Shown here: piece after piece, positions 52,288 to 60,796 of the stretch
How the letters are laid out: every line of letters starts with the position of its first letter
Position numbering within the stretch: the first letter of the stretch is position 1
NCBI GenBank assembly: GCA_963726085.1
Contig: CAVSAR010000007.1
Span: 310,001 to 374,000 of the forward strand
DNA length: 64,000 bases
From: ZC4RG30 sp963726085
GTDB lineage: Bacteria > Pseudomonadota > Gammaproteobacteria > Steroidobacterales > Steroidobacteraceae
Direction: 5' to 3'
Notes under the pieces: model-generated
Told to the model about the DNA's origin: nothing
Seen by the model: only the letters and a program-made list of their open reading frames with translations
Databases searched by the model: none
Program-made: the position numbers and the translations under genes

Positions 52288-53790
52288 ATGGCCGTAACCC
52301 CCTACAAGCAGCTCGAACTGGAGTGGCAGCGCCTGCACGCGTTTCGCGGCGCATTGTCGCTGCTGCGCTGGGATGCGGCCGTCATGATGCCGCGCGGCAG
52401 CGCCGACGTGCGTGGCGAGCAGCTGGCGGCGATCGAGACCGAGCAGCACGCCTTGCTGACCTCGCCCAAGGTCAGTCGCCTGCTGGAGCGTGCCCTGGCC
52501 GGCAGCGCGGGGCTCGATGACTGGCAGCGCGCCAACCTGCGCGAGATGAGCCGGCAACGCGACCATGCCATTGCCACCCCGGTGACGCTGATCTCGCGCC
52601 TGGCACGCGCCACCTCCCTGGCCGAGGTGCGCTGGGCCGAAGCGCGCGAGAAGAACGACTTCAACATCTTCGCCCCGCACCTGGAAGAAGTGCTGCAGCT
52701 GGTGCGCGATCGCGCCGCCTTGCTGGGCCAGGCGCTGAACCTTGCCCCCTACGACGCGCTGCTGGACGGCTTCACGCCGGGCCTGCGCATGACCGAGCTG
52801 GATGGGATCTTCCGCGCGCTGTCGCGGCGTCTGCCCACCCTGATCCGCGATGCCATTGAACTGCAGGCCACGCGCCCGGCGCTGCCGGTCAGCGGCCGTT
52901 TTGGCAGCAGCAAGCAGCGCCAGCTGATCGTGGAGGTCATGAAGGCCATTGGCTTTCCTTTCGACCGCGGGCGCCTTGACGAGAGCGACCATCCCTTCAC
53001 CGAAGGCGTGCCCGGCGACATCCGGGTCACGACCCGGCTGGACAACGCCGATCCGTTCACCGGCCTGCTGGCCGCCGTGCACGAGACCGGTCATGCACTG
53101 CACGACCTGGGCGTGCCGCACGAATGGCGCGCCCAGCCGGTGGGCAGCGGCCTGGGCGTGGCACTGGAGGAGGCGCAGTCGCTGCTGTTTGAGATGATCC
53201 TGTGCCGCCGGCGCGCATTCCTGGTCTGGCTGCGGCCGCTGCTGGAAAAGCATTTTGGTGTCGGCGGACCGGAGTGGGACGCGGAAAACCTGTACCGCTT
53301 GCTCAATCGCGTGCGCCGCAGCGCCATTCGCGTGGACGCCGATGAACTGACCTATCCGCTGCACGTGATGGTGCGCTATGGCATCGAGAAGGACCTGCTG
53401 GACGGTCGCCTGGCGGCGCGCGATCTGCCGGCGGTCTGGAACCAGGCCATGGCCGACCGGCTGGAAGTCACGCCCGCCAATGACGTGGAGGGTTGCCTGC
53501 AGGACATCCACTGGGCGCTGGGGCTGTTTGGCTATTTTCCCTCCTATGCGGCCGGCGGCGTCATCGCTGCGCAGCTGTTCGAAAGCCTGCGGGCGCAGGC
53601 GCCGGACCTGGACGAGCAGCTGGCACGCGGGGATTTCACTGGCATCACCGGGTGGCTGTCCACCCATGTGCACGCCTATGGCGCGCGCCTGACATTGCAG
53701 GAGCTAGTCAAGCAGGCCACTGGCAAGCCGCTGGGCGCGACCGCCGCGCTGCGCTATCTGGAAGGCAAGTATCTGGAAGCTGCCCCATGA
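52288..53790 (+). CDS. Carboxypeptidase Taq (M32 family metallopeptidase)
   Basis: Zinc carboxypeptidase (500 aa) removing C-terminal residues from peptides. HEXXH motif VHETGHALHDLG is near residues 264-275, and the M32 signatures LRWDAAVMMPRGSADVRGEQLA (near 26), DHPFTEGVPGDIRVTTR (near 234), ALEEAQSLLFEM (third ligand Glu) and DADELTYPLHVMVRYGIEK (near 352) are all present. The stop overlaps the ttcA start (ATGA), so the two are in one transcript. Confidence 0.94.
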   Translation: MAVTPYKQLELEWQRLHAFRGALSLLRWDAAVMMPRGSADVRGEQLAAIETEQHALLTSPKVSRLLERALAGSAGLDDWQRANLREMSRQRDHAIATPVTLISRLARATSLAEVRWAEAREKNDFNIFAPHLEEVLQLVRDRAALLGQALNLAPYDALLDGFTPGLRMTELDGIFRALSRRLPTLIRDAIELQATRPALPVSGRFGSSKQRQLIVEVMKAIGFPFDRGRLDESDHPFTEGVPGDIRVTTRLDNADPFTGLLAAVHETGHALHDLGVPHEWRAQPVGSGLGVALEEAQSLLFEMILCRRRAFLVWLRPLLEKHFGVGGPEWDAENLYRLLNRVRRSAIRVDADELTYPLHVMVRYGIEKDLLDGRLAARDLPAVWNQAMADRLEVTPANDVEGCLQDIHWALGLFGYFPSYAAGGVIAAQLFESLRAQAPDLDEQLARGDFTGITGWLSTHVHAYGARLTLQELVKQATGKPLGATAALRYLEGKYLEAAP

Positions 53791-54620
53791 ATGCGGTGAC
53801 CACCCCGGTGAATGCCGGTGCGGCGCCGGTGATGCCCTCCGGCACCAAGCGCAAGCTGGCCGCGCAGCTGCGTGGCCTGGTGGGCAAGGCCATTGAAGAT
53901 TACGCGATGATCTCGGAGGGCGATCGCGTGATGGTGTGCCTTTCCGGGGGCAAGGACTCCTACACGTTGCTCGACATGCTGCTGTCCCTGCAGCGCGCCG
54001 CGCCGGTGAATTTTTCCCTGCTCGCCGTCAACCTGGACCAGAAGCAGCCGGACTTCCCGGCCCATGTGCTGCCCGACTACCTGCGCGGGCTGGGCGTGGA
54101 TTTTCACGTGATCGAGCAGGACACCTACAGCGTGGTCAAGCGCCTGATACCGGAGGGGCGCACCATGTGCAGCCTGTGTTCCCGGATGCGCCGCGGCGCG
54201 CTGTATCGCTTCGCGGCCGAGAACGGCATTACGCGCATCGCGCTGGGCCATCATCGCGATGACATCATCGAGACGCTGTTCCTGAACCTGTTCCACGGCG
54301 GCAAGCTCAAGGCCATGGCCCCGAAGCTGCGCTCGGATGACGGCCGGCACATCGTGATCCGGCCACTGGCCTATGTGTCCGAACGCGACATCGAACGCTA
54401 CGCGGCGGCGCGCGACTTTCCGATCATTCCCTGCAACCTGTGCGGCTCGCAGCAGAACCTGCAACGCGTCACCATCAAGCACATGCTGGCGCAGTGGGAG
54501 CGCGAGCATCCTGGCCGCACCGAGACGCTGCTGACGGCGCTGCGCAACGTCGAACCGGCGCACCTGGCCGATCCGTCGCTGTTTGACTTCGCTGGACTTA
54601 ATGCGCGCACCGATCCGTGA
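53787..54620 (+). CDS. ttcA: tRNA 2-thiocytidine(32) synthetase TtcA
   Basis: Adds sulfur to cytidine-32 in tRNA, using an Fe-S cluster and ATP. PP-loop motif CLSGGKDSYTLLD near residue 51; cysteine pairs CSLC at about 128-131 and CNLC at about 216-219 hold the Fe-S cluster; LGHHRDDIIETLFLNLF binds in the active site. The ATG overlaps the M32 gene stop, and its own stop overlaps the GTG of the next gene (GTGA). Length 277 aa is normal. Confidence 0.95.
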   Translation: MNAVTTPVNAGAAPVMPSGTKRKLAAQLRGLVGKAIEDYAMISEGDRVMVCLSGGKDSYTLLDMLLSLQRAAPVNFSLLAVNLDQKQPDFPAHVLPDYLRGLGVDFHVIEQDTYSVVKRLIPEGRTMCSLCSRMRRGALYRFAAENGITRIALGHHRDDIIETLFLNLFHGGKLKAMAPKLRSDDGRHIVIRPLAYVSERDIERYAAARDFPIIPCNLCGSQQNLQRVTIKHMLAQWEREHPGRTETLLTALRNVEPAHLADPSLFDFAGLNARTDP

Positions 54621-56002
54621 AGCCGCCGCTGCCCAATAGCTACTGGATCGAGCCCGGACGGCTGCTGGCCGGCGAACATCCTGCGGGCGGCAATCTGGCC
54701 GATACGCGCCGTCGCATCATGGCGCTGCTGGAAGCCGGCGTGCGCAGCTTCATCGACCTTACCCAGGCCGGCGAGATGGAGTCGTATCGGTCGCTGTTGC
54801 CAGCGGACGTGGGCTACGAGTCCTTTGGCCTGCCGGATCATTCGGTGCCGGCAACCGCACAGAAGATGCGCGAGGTACTCAGCGCCCTGTGGCGCGACCT
54901 GGCGGGTCGGCCGGGCGTGTACCTGCATTGCCGTGCGGGCATCGGCCGCACCGGCATGACCGTGGGCTGCTACCTGCGCGAACTGGGCGAGCCGGGGGAT
55001 GCGGCGCTGGCGGAACTCAATCGCCTGTGGCAGCACAACGCGCGCTCCAAGACGTGGCCCAGCGTGCCGGAAACGGCCGAGCAGGCGCTGTACGTGCACA
55101 ACTGGAAACCGCGCCGGGCACGCCGGCGCGCCCCCGGCGAGCGCACCGGCCGGCTGACCCCGGATATCCAGCATCGGGTGCGCGGCTGCCTGGTCGGATT
55201 GGCCGTCGGGGACATCCAGGGCAGCGCCGTGGCGGGCTCGGCCGGCTGGACCGACGATACGGCCATGGCGGTGTGCGTGGCCGAGAGCCTGCTGGCCAGC
55301 AAGGGCTTCAATGGCCGTGACCAGCTGGAACGCTACCGGGCCTGGGCCGTGAATCCCGCTGCCTTTGGCGCGCAGCCGGACGCCGAACTGCGCGCCGTGG
55401 TCCGCGAGGCGCTGTCGCGCGCGGCATGGGGCCGCAATGCCCTGACCGGCACCCATGATCCGGAGCAGCTTGATGCGTCGCCCCTGGCGCGCTGCGCGGC
55501 GGCGGCACTGTACGCCAGGGATGACCTGCGCCTGGCCAGCGCGCTGGGGGCAGACGTGGCGCGCGTCACCCATCAGGCACCCTTACTGGTGGATGCCTGC
55601 CGCCTGTTCACCTGCATGCTCTCGGCTGCAATCGCCGGCCGCACGCCCGCGCAGGTGCTGGCCATTGCCGGGGAAATCAAGGGCATGCCCCTCAAGGGCG
55701 AGGTCCTGCGGCTGGCCGCCGGGTGGGGACAGGCGGCAGATCCCGCGCACCGCCCGCCGGCCGGGATACTGCGGGTGCTCGACCGCGTGGCCCGCGAGTT
55801 CGAGCGCGGCGAGGGTCTGGCCCAAGGCCTGGCGCGGCTGGCCGCGGGTCGGCTCAGCGACCGGGATGCCGCCTGCGCCGCCTATGGCGCGCTGGCCGGC
55901 GCGGCACTGGGCGACCAGGCCATCGAAGCGCAGCTGACGGACCGCGTCGCGCGCCGCCCCGAGCTGGAAGCCTTGGCCGAACGCCTGTACCGGCACCACT
56001 GA
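54617..56002 (+). CDS. Dual-specificity phosphatase fused to ADP-ribosylglycohydrolase-like domain
   Basis: Two-domain protein of 461 residues. Residues 1-165 are a dual-specificity / tyrosine-phosphatase domain: IEPGRLLAGEHP, the general-acid loop GLPDHSVP near 74, and the P-loop HCRAGIGRTG (Cys near 105, Arg near 111). From about 185 an ADP-ribosylglycohydrolase (DraG/MacroD-unrelated ARH fold) follows: GCLVGLAVGDIQGS, then WTDDTAMAV near 211; a weak copy of the C-terminal metal motif is LSDRDAACAAYGALAGA. The spacing between GDIQG and TDDT (about 10 residues) is shorter than in DraG. The protein could remove phosphate and ADP-ribose from proteins or metabolites. GTG start, overlapping ttcA by 4 bp. 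Confidence 0.85.
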   Translation: MKPPLPNSYWIEPGRLLAGEHPAGGNLADTRRRIMALLEAGVRSFIDLTQAGEMESYRSLLPADVGYESFGLPDHSVPATAQKMREVLSALWRDLAGRPGVYLHCRAGIGRTGMTVGCYLRELGEPGDAALAELNRLWQHNARSKTWPSVPETAEQALYVHNWKPRRARRRAPGERTGRLTPDIQHRVRGCLVGLAVGDIQGSAVAGSAGWTDDTAMAVCVAESLLASKGFNGRDQLERYRAWAVNPAAFGAQPDAELRAVVREALSRAAWGRNALTGTHDPEQLDASPLARCAAAALYARDDLRLASALGADVARVTHQAPLLVDACRLFTCMLSAAIAGRTPAQVLAIAGEIKGMPLKGEVLRLAAGWGQAADPAHRPPAGILRVLDRVAREFERGEGLAQGLARLAAGRLSDRDAACAAYGALAGAALGDQAIEAQLTDRVARRPELEALAERLYRHH

Positions 56003-56022
56003 TCCGTCTTAAAGTGGGCGCC

Positions 56023-57078
56023 ATGCCCGGGCGCACCCCCATAACAAGCCGCAAGAGCGAGCGGCAGTCCCTGCCGTGGACCCGACTTTCGGATGACGAG
56101 CTGCTGCAGCTGCGCTTCAGTGACCTGAAGCTCAAGCTGGGCGGATCGGCCCTGGAGCGGCGCCTGCAGCGCATCCATGCTGAGCTGCAAAAGCGCGGCA
56201 TCGCGTTCCGGCCCCACATGTGGCTGGCCGAAGAGTGGTTCTCCCCGGACGGGGTTCCCGGCATCGCCGTACCGTTCTACCTGGCGCATCCGCGCCTGAT
56301 GCGCCTGGAGCGGCGCATGATGAAGCAGGTTGAGGGCGGAAACGACAACTGGATGATGCGCATCCTGCGCCACGAGGCCGGGCATGCGGTGGATACGGCG
56401 TATCGCCTGCGCCGCCGCGCGCGCTGGCGCGACGCCTTCGGCCCGGCCTCGCTGCCCTATCCGGACAGCTACCAGGCGCGACCGGGCAGCCGCCGCTACG
56501 TGCAGCACTTGGGCGACTGGTACGCGCAGAGCCACCCCACCGAGGACTTCGCCGAGACCTTCGCCGTGTGGCTCAAGCCCAAGTCCAACTGGCGACGTGC
56601 CTACGAAAACTGGCCGGCACACAACAAACTGACCCTGGTGGATGAGTTGATGCGCGAGGTGGTCCGTGGCGCGCCGCTGGTGCGCAGCCGCCGCCAGGTC
56701 GAGCCGCTGCACTCGAACCAGCGCACGCTGGCCGAGCACTACGTGGAGAAGCTGCGCCGCCACGCGGCGTGGCGCAACGAAGACGCCGACGGCCTGATGC
56801 TGCGCGTGTTCACGCCGCCCACGGCCGCACGCTCGAGCGCCCGGGCCGCGTCGTTCCTGCGTTCCCATCGTCGCCAACTGGTGGAGTCGGTGGCGCGCAA
56901 CAGCGCCGCGGACCGCTACACCGTGCACCAGGTGCTGCGCATTGCCGCCCAGCGCTGCGCCGAGCTGGACCTGCGGCTGCGGCGCAGCGGACGCACGACC
57001 CTGCCGCATGTTCGCTGGCTGCTGGGCGGCATGGTGCGCACCCTGGATCGCGGCGCCCGGCCCAAACTGCACCTGTGA
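56023..57078 (+). CDS. Putative zinc-binding metallopeptidase (Peptidase_Mx type)
   Basis: 351-residue protein with a zincin motif RHEAGHAVDTAYRL near 116-129 (HExxH) and a possible third ligand in the helix HPTEDFAETFAVWL near 180. The N-terminal helix-rich region includes RFSDLKLKLGGSALERRLQRIHAEL and PHMWLAEEWFSPDGVPGIAVPFYLAHPRL. The C-terminal ~130 residues are Arg-rich and helical (LRSHRRQLVESVARNSAADRYTVHQVL). It has no signal peptide, so it acts in the cytosol. Substrate unknown; its partner gene is the ATP-grasp ligase, overlapping by 4 bp (GTGA). Confidence 0.87.
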   Translation: MPGRTPITSRKSERQSLPWTRLSDDELLQLRFSDLKLKLGGSALERRLQRIHAELQKRGIAFRPHMWLAEEWFSPDGVPGIAVPFYLAHPRLMRLERRMMKQVEGGNDNWMMRILRHEAGHAVDTAYRLRRRARWRDAFGPASLPYPDSYQARPGSRRYVQHLGDWYAQSHPTEDFAETFAVWLKPKSNWRRAYENWPAHNKLTLVDELMREVVRGAPLVRSRRQVEPLHSNQRTLAEHYVEKLRRHAAWRNEDADGLMLRVFTPPTAARSSARAASFLRSHRRQLVESVARNSAADRYTVHQVLRIAAQRCAELDLRLRRSGRTTLPHVRWLLGGMVRTLDRGARPKLHL

Positions 57079-58112
57079 AACGGTTGCGCATTCTGGTCGT
57101 GCTGCATCCGAGCCTGATGCCGCCGGACAGCCTCGAAGGCCAGGACCCCAAGGCGGTGGAGGAGTGGCGCACCGAGTTCGACGTGATCCAGACGCTGCGC
57201 AAGGCTGGCCACGAAGTGCGCGCGGTGGGCGTGCTGGACAGCCTTTCCGAACTGCGCAGCACCATCACCGACTGGAAGCCGGACATCGTGTTTAACCTGC
57301 TGGAGGAGTTCGACGGCATCGTCAGCTACGACCAGCACGTGATCGCGTTCCTGGAAATGCTGCGCCAGCCCTACACCGGCTGCAATCCGCGCGGCCTGCT
57401 GCTGTCGCGAGATAAGGCGCTGTGCAAGCAGGTGTTCGCGTTCCATCGCATCCCGACGCCGCAGTTCGCCGTGTTCCGGCGTGGCCAGCGGCTGCAGGTG
57501 CCGCGTAAGCTGCGGTTCCCGCTGTTTGTGAAGTCCACCACCGACGACGCCTCGTTGGGGATTGCGCAGGCCTCGGTGGTGGACAATGCTGCGCACCTGC
57601 GCGAGCGCATCGAGTTCGTGCTCGAGCAGCAAAAGTCCGACGCGCTGGTCGAGGAGTTCATCGAGGGCCGCGAGCTGTACGTGGGCATGCTGGGCAATGC
57701 GCGCATGACGCGGCTGCCGGTGTGGGAACTGAACTTCGGCGGCACGCAGGCCGGCGGCACCGGCATTGCCACGCGCCGCGTCAAGTGGGATGCCAAGTAC
57801 CGCGACAAGCATGGCATCTCCAGCTCCCCGGCCCGGGACTTGCCCGCTGGGGCCGAGGCGCAGCTGGACCGCATGTCGCGGCGCATCTACCGGGCGCTGG
57901 GCCTGACCGGCTATGCGCGCATGGACTTTCGCATGCGCGCCGACGGCAGCGTGTTCGCGCTGGAGGCCAATGCCAATCCGCACCTGGCCGAGAGCGAGGA
58001 CTTCGCGCAGTCCGCCGCGCTGGCCGGACGCGGTTACCGCGAGCTGCTGCACAAGATCGTGAAGCTGGGGCTCGATTACCCGGCGCAGTGGCGGGTGCTT
58101 TATGGAGCGTAA
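57075..58112 (+). CDS. ATP-grasp ligase (D-Ala-D-Ala ligase-like)
   Basis: Predicted carboxylate-amine/thiol ligase of 345 residues. N-terminal part LRILVVLHPSLMPPDSLEGQ and DIVFNLLEEFDGIVSYDQHV resemble the pre-ATP-grasp domain of D-Ala-D-Ala ligase; then PYTGCNPRGLLLSRDKALCKQVF, LRFPLFVKSTTDDASLGIAQ (ATP-binding Lys), VEEFIEGRELYVGMLGN, and the Mg-binding end RMRADGSVFALEANANPHLAES. Not the housekeeping Ddl by context: its neighbours are a peptidase and a phosphatase/ADP-ribosylglycohydrolase. It may add amino acids to a protein or metabolite that the peptidase removes. GTG start. Confidence 0.87.
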   Translation: MKRLRILVVLHPSLMPPDSLEGQDPKAVEEWRTEFDVIQTLRKAGHEVRAVGVLDSLSELRSTITDWKPDIVFNLLEEFDGIVSYDQHVIAFLEMLRQPYTGCNPRGLLLSRDKALCKQVFAFHRIPTPQFAVFRRGQRLQVPRKLRFPLFVKSTTDDASLGIAQASVVDNAAHLRERIEFVLEQQKSDALVEEFIEGRELYVGMLGNARMTRLPVWELNFGGTQAGGTGIATRRVKWDAKYRDKHGISSSPARDLPAGAEAQLDRMSRRIYRALGLTGYARMDFRMRADGSVFALEANANPHLAESEDFAQSAALAGRGYRELLHKIVKLGLDYPAQWRVLYGA

Positions 58113-58115
58113 CTG

Positions 58116-58772
58116 ATGAACAATGCCAAGCCGCTGCTGCTGGTCGTGCTGGTGCTGCCCTGGCTGGTGGCCTGCAATACGACCGCGGTACGCAGCGAGG
58201 CAACGCTCAAGGAGCTGGTGGTCCTGCTGCCGGGCAGTTACGACAACATCGCGCAGGCGCGCGCCATGCCCGACCACGCGTCGCTGCGGCTGGTAATCGC
58301 CCCGGTGCAGGCGCCGCTGGTGGGTGACCATGTGTTCTACATGCAGGAGATGGCCGGCGACGATCCGCGCCGCGTCCTGTCGCAGCGGCTCTATGTGGTG
58401 GATGCGGCTCCCGGCAGCGAGATGGCCGTGCTGGCGCAGCTGGATTTCATCGAACCCTCGCGCTGGCGCGACGGGCAACTCAATCGCGACGTGTTTCGCA
58501 GCATGGTCATGACCGACCTGCGGCCGCGCCACGGATGCGACCTGCTGTGGAAGAAGTCCGATGCCGGGTTCAGTGCCAGCAACAACCCGCAGCAGTGCCG
58601 CGGCACCTCGCGTCAGACCGGCGAGACCATCAAGGTGGAACAAAGCATGGCCGTGGACGCCGACAGCGTGACGCTGTTCGAGCAGAATCGCGACGCCCTG
58701 GGCGCGGTGATCCCGAGTGCCGAGGCCGATGCGCACTACCGGTTCAGCCGCCGCGCCGACGCGCCGTGGTAG
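58116..58772 (+). CDS. CpeT/CpcT-like lipoprotein
   Basis: 218-residue lipoprotein: LLLVVLVLPWLVACNT gives the lipobox (Cys near 20). The mature part matches the CpcT/CpeT (DUF1001) fold, a beta-barrel first known as a chromophore lyase in cyanobacteria: LPGSYDNIAQARAMPDHASLRLVIAPVQAPLVGDHVFYMQEMAGDDPRRVLSQRLYVVD and RHGCDLLWKKSDAGFSASNNPQQCRG. A bilin role is not likely here; the protein may bind another hydrophobic ligand in the envelope. It sits between the ATP-grasp gene and lptF and overlaps lptF by 7 bp. Confidence 0.85.
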   Translation: MNNAKPLLLVVLVLPWLVACNTTAVRSEATLKELVVLLPGSYDNIAQARAMPDHASLRLVIAPVQAPLVGDHVFYMQEMAGDDPRRVLSQRLYVVDAAPGSEMAVLAQLDFIEPSRWRDGQLNRDVFRSMVMTDLRPRHGCDLLWKKSDAGFSASNNPQQCRGTSRQTGETIKVEQSMAVDADSVTLFEQNRDALGAVIPSAEADAHYRFSRRADAPW

Positions 58773-59878
58773 GCGGGATTTTCTTTCGGCACGTACTGCG
58801 CGAAATCGCGCTGGCCACGGTTGCGGTGGCCGTGGTGCTGCTGGTGCTGCTGCTGACCAACCAGCTGGCCTTCGTGCTGGGGCGCGCGGCCGATGGGGTG
58901 ATCCCCTCGCAGCTGGTGTTCGAGCTGCTGGGCTTGTCGCTGCGCCAGAACATCATGGTCATCCTGCCCATCTCGGTGCTGCTGGGGTGCATCCTGGGCC
59001 TGGGGCGGCTCTACCACGACAGCGAGATGGCCGCGGCGCAGGCCTGCGGCATCGGCCGGCGCACGCTGTTCGTGGCCGCCGGGGTGGTGACTCTGGTGGC
59101 CACTGCCCTGGGTGCGTGGCTGAGCTTCGTGGACGGTCCGCTGGCGGCCGCGCACTCCACCCAGATCCGCGCCGAGGCGCTGCGCACCGCGGTGACCCGT
59201 GGCCTGGTTCCGGGCCAGTTCCGCTCCGTGGGCACCGGCGTCACGCTGTATTTTCGCGGCCAGGACCCCGACGGCACCATGCGCGATGTGTTCGTGCAGC
59301 GCAATGTGCCGGGGGAGGACCAGATGGAAATCGTGCTGGCCGACCGTGCCCGCTACGAAGTGTCGGCGGACAACAGCGTCTATACCATCATCCTGACCGA
59401 TGGCGAGAGCTACACGGGCATGCCCGGGGCAGGAGCCTGGCGGATGATGCAGTTTCGCGAGCAGACGGTGCGCGTGCCCACGCCCGAGGCGGCCATGCCT
59501 GGCAAGCCGCGCACCGACGTGCAGGCCACTTCAGACCTGATCGGTTCGGACGATCCGCGGATGAATGCGGAATTGCAGTGGCGCATCTCCTCGGTGGTGA
59601 TTACCCTGGCCCTGGGCCTGCTGGCCGTGCCGCTGGCGAGATTGCGGCCGCGCCAGGGACGCTACTCGCGGGTGATCTGGGCGGTGCTGCTGTACGCCAT
59701 CTACGCCAACCTGCTGATTGCCAGCCGCACCATGCTCGAGCGCGGTACCTCGCCGGCCTGGCTGGGACTGTGGTGGGCGCATGCGCTGTCCATCGGACTG
59801 GGCGTGCTGCTGTTCTCGATGCCACGCATCCGCAGCTGGGTGGCGCGGCGGCGCGCTACTTCAGCTTTGGCAAGTTAG
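58766..59878 (+). CDS. lptF: LPS export permease LptF
   Basis: One of the two permeases (LptF, LptG) that lift lipopolysaccharide from the inner membrane (370 aa). Four N-terminal helices beginning GGIFFRHVLREIALATVAVAVVLLVLLLTNQLA and NIMVILPISVLLGCILGLGRLYHDSEMAAAQACGIG (a YjgP/YjgQ signature), a periplasmic jellyroll middle (GTGVTLYFRGQDPDGTMRDVFVQR), and two C-terminal helices (ISSVVITLALGLLAVPLARLRPRQGRYS). GTG start overlaps the CpeT gene. The usual partner lptG is not next to it; the following gene is on the other strand. Confidence 0.93.
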   Translation: MVGGIFFRHVLREIALATVAVAVVLLVLLLTNQLAFVLGRAADGVIPSQLVFELLGLSLRQNIMVILPISVLLGCILGLGRLYHDSEMAAAQACGIGRRTLFVAAGVVTLVATALGAWLSFVDGPLAAAHSTQIRAEALRTAVTRGLVPGQFRSVGTGVTLYFRGQDPDGTMRDVFVQRNVPGEDQMEIVLADRARYEVSADNSVYTIILTDGESYTGMPGAGAWRMMQFREQTVRVPTPEAAMPGKPRTDVQATSDLIGSDDPRMNAELQWRISSVVITLALGLLAVPLARLRPRQGRYSRVIWAVLLYAIYANLLIASRTMLERGTSPAWLGLWWAHALSIGLGVLLFSMPRIRSWVARRRATSALAS

Positions 59879-60179
59879 GCTGCGTCGCCCCTTTATCCGG
59901 GTCGTCCAGGTCTTCCATCTTCAGGATCTTGACCTTCTGCGTGGCCTGTATCCATTGCGACAGCTGGCGCAGGTCCACCTGCTTGCGCTTTTCCTTGCGC
60001 CGCTCGCCATCGGTGCGTTCGCGGTCATAAGGGTTGTAGGCGCCGGCCGGCAGGTTGGCCTGCGGCTGTTTGGTGCGCGGGTTGTAGTCGATGACTTCCA
60101 GCTTTGATGGCAGCGCGCGCGCCGGCTCCTTTTCGTCGGGCACACGCAGCGAAAACTTGTCTGGGGTTTTGTTGGACAT
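59856..60179 (-). CDS. Hypothetical charged protein (107 aa)
   Basis: Soluble, highly charged protein with no signal or membrane helix. Sequence blocks: NKTPDKFSLRVPDEKEPARALPSKLEVIDYNPRTKQPQANLPAGAYNPYDRE, then a basic helix GERRKEKRKQVDLRQLSQWIQATQKVKILK and an acidic/Pro tail. The pattern suggests a conserved small protein in related gammaproteobacteria, but I know no function. Its 3' end overlaps the 3' end of lptF by 23 bp. Confidence 0.7.
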   Translation of the reverse strand: MSNKTPDKFSLRVPDEKEPARALPSKLEVIDYNPRTKQPQANLPAGAYNPYDRERTDGERRKEKRKQVDLRQLSQWIQATQKVKILKMEDLDDPDKGATQPNLPKLK

Positions 60180-60229
60180 ATTCGTACGCGATTTTCCCCC
60201 AAGCGGGGCGTTCAGGACCTACGACTGGA

Positions 60230-60760
60230 TCACGCCTTTGGACGCTGCTGCCTGATGGCGCTGCCACGCAGCAGGCCGATGATGGACTTGGCGTCGTTGA
60301 TCCTGCCGTCATGGGCCATGGCCACCGCCTCGGTCAGCGCCAGCCAGTGCACCTCGATGACCTCGTGCTGTTCCAGGGACTGGGGGCAGGGGGCCAGTTC
60401 CTCGGCCAGATACAGGTGAATCCGCTCGGTAAACACCCCTGGTGAACTGAGGATGGTGCCCAGGTCCTGCCAGCGCTGCGCGGTGCGGCCGGCTTCCTCG
60501 ACCAACTCGCGCCGGGCCGTCTGCAGCGGGGGCTCCGCCGGTTCCAGGCGTCCAGCTGGCAGTTCCCAGATCCAGCCGCCGGCGGCATGGCGAAACTGGC
60601 GCAACAGGCACACCTGCTCGCGGTCGTCCACCGCCACAATGGCCGCGCCCCCGGGGTGATGGATGATTTCCAGGTCGGCGGTCTGGCCGTTGGGCAGCTT
60701 GACCCGCTCAACGTTGACCTCGATCACCCGGCCCGAATACATCCTGCTGATCTGATTCAC
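60230..60760 (-). CDS. NUDIX hydrolase, ADP-ribose pyrophosphatase-like
   Basis: Hydrolyses a nucleoside-diphosphate-X, most likely ADP-ribose, to the monophosphates (176 aa). Complete Nudix box: GRLEPAEPPLQTARRELVEEAGR, with the REUxEE helix. The beta-strand N terminus VIEVNVERVKLPNGQTADLEIIHHPGGAAIVAV is typical of the NudF/ADPRase group, as is VFTERIHLYLAEEL after the box. It diverges from the UvrD-type helicase gene across 36 AT-rich bp. An ADP-ribose pyrophosphatase is a logical partner for the ADP-ribosylglycohydrolase 4 kb away, but this is inference. Confidence 0.92.
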   Translation of the reverse strand: MNQISRMYSGRVIEVNVERVKLPNGQTADLEIIHHPGGAAIVAVDDREQVCLLRQFRHAAGGWIWELPAGRLEPAEPPLQTARRELVEEAGRTAQRWQDLGTILSSPGVFTERIHLYLAEELAPCPQSLEQHEVIEVHWLALTEAVAMAHDGRINDAKSIIGLLRGSAIRQQRPKA

Positions 60761-60796
60761 GGTTTTACTCTCCTGCCCCGGCTATATTTATAACTT

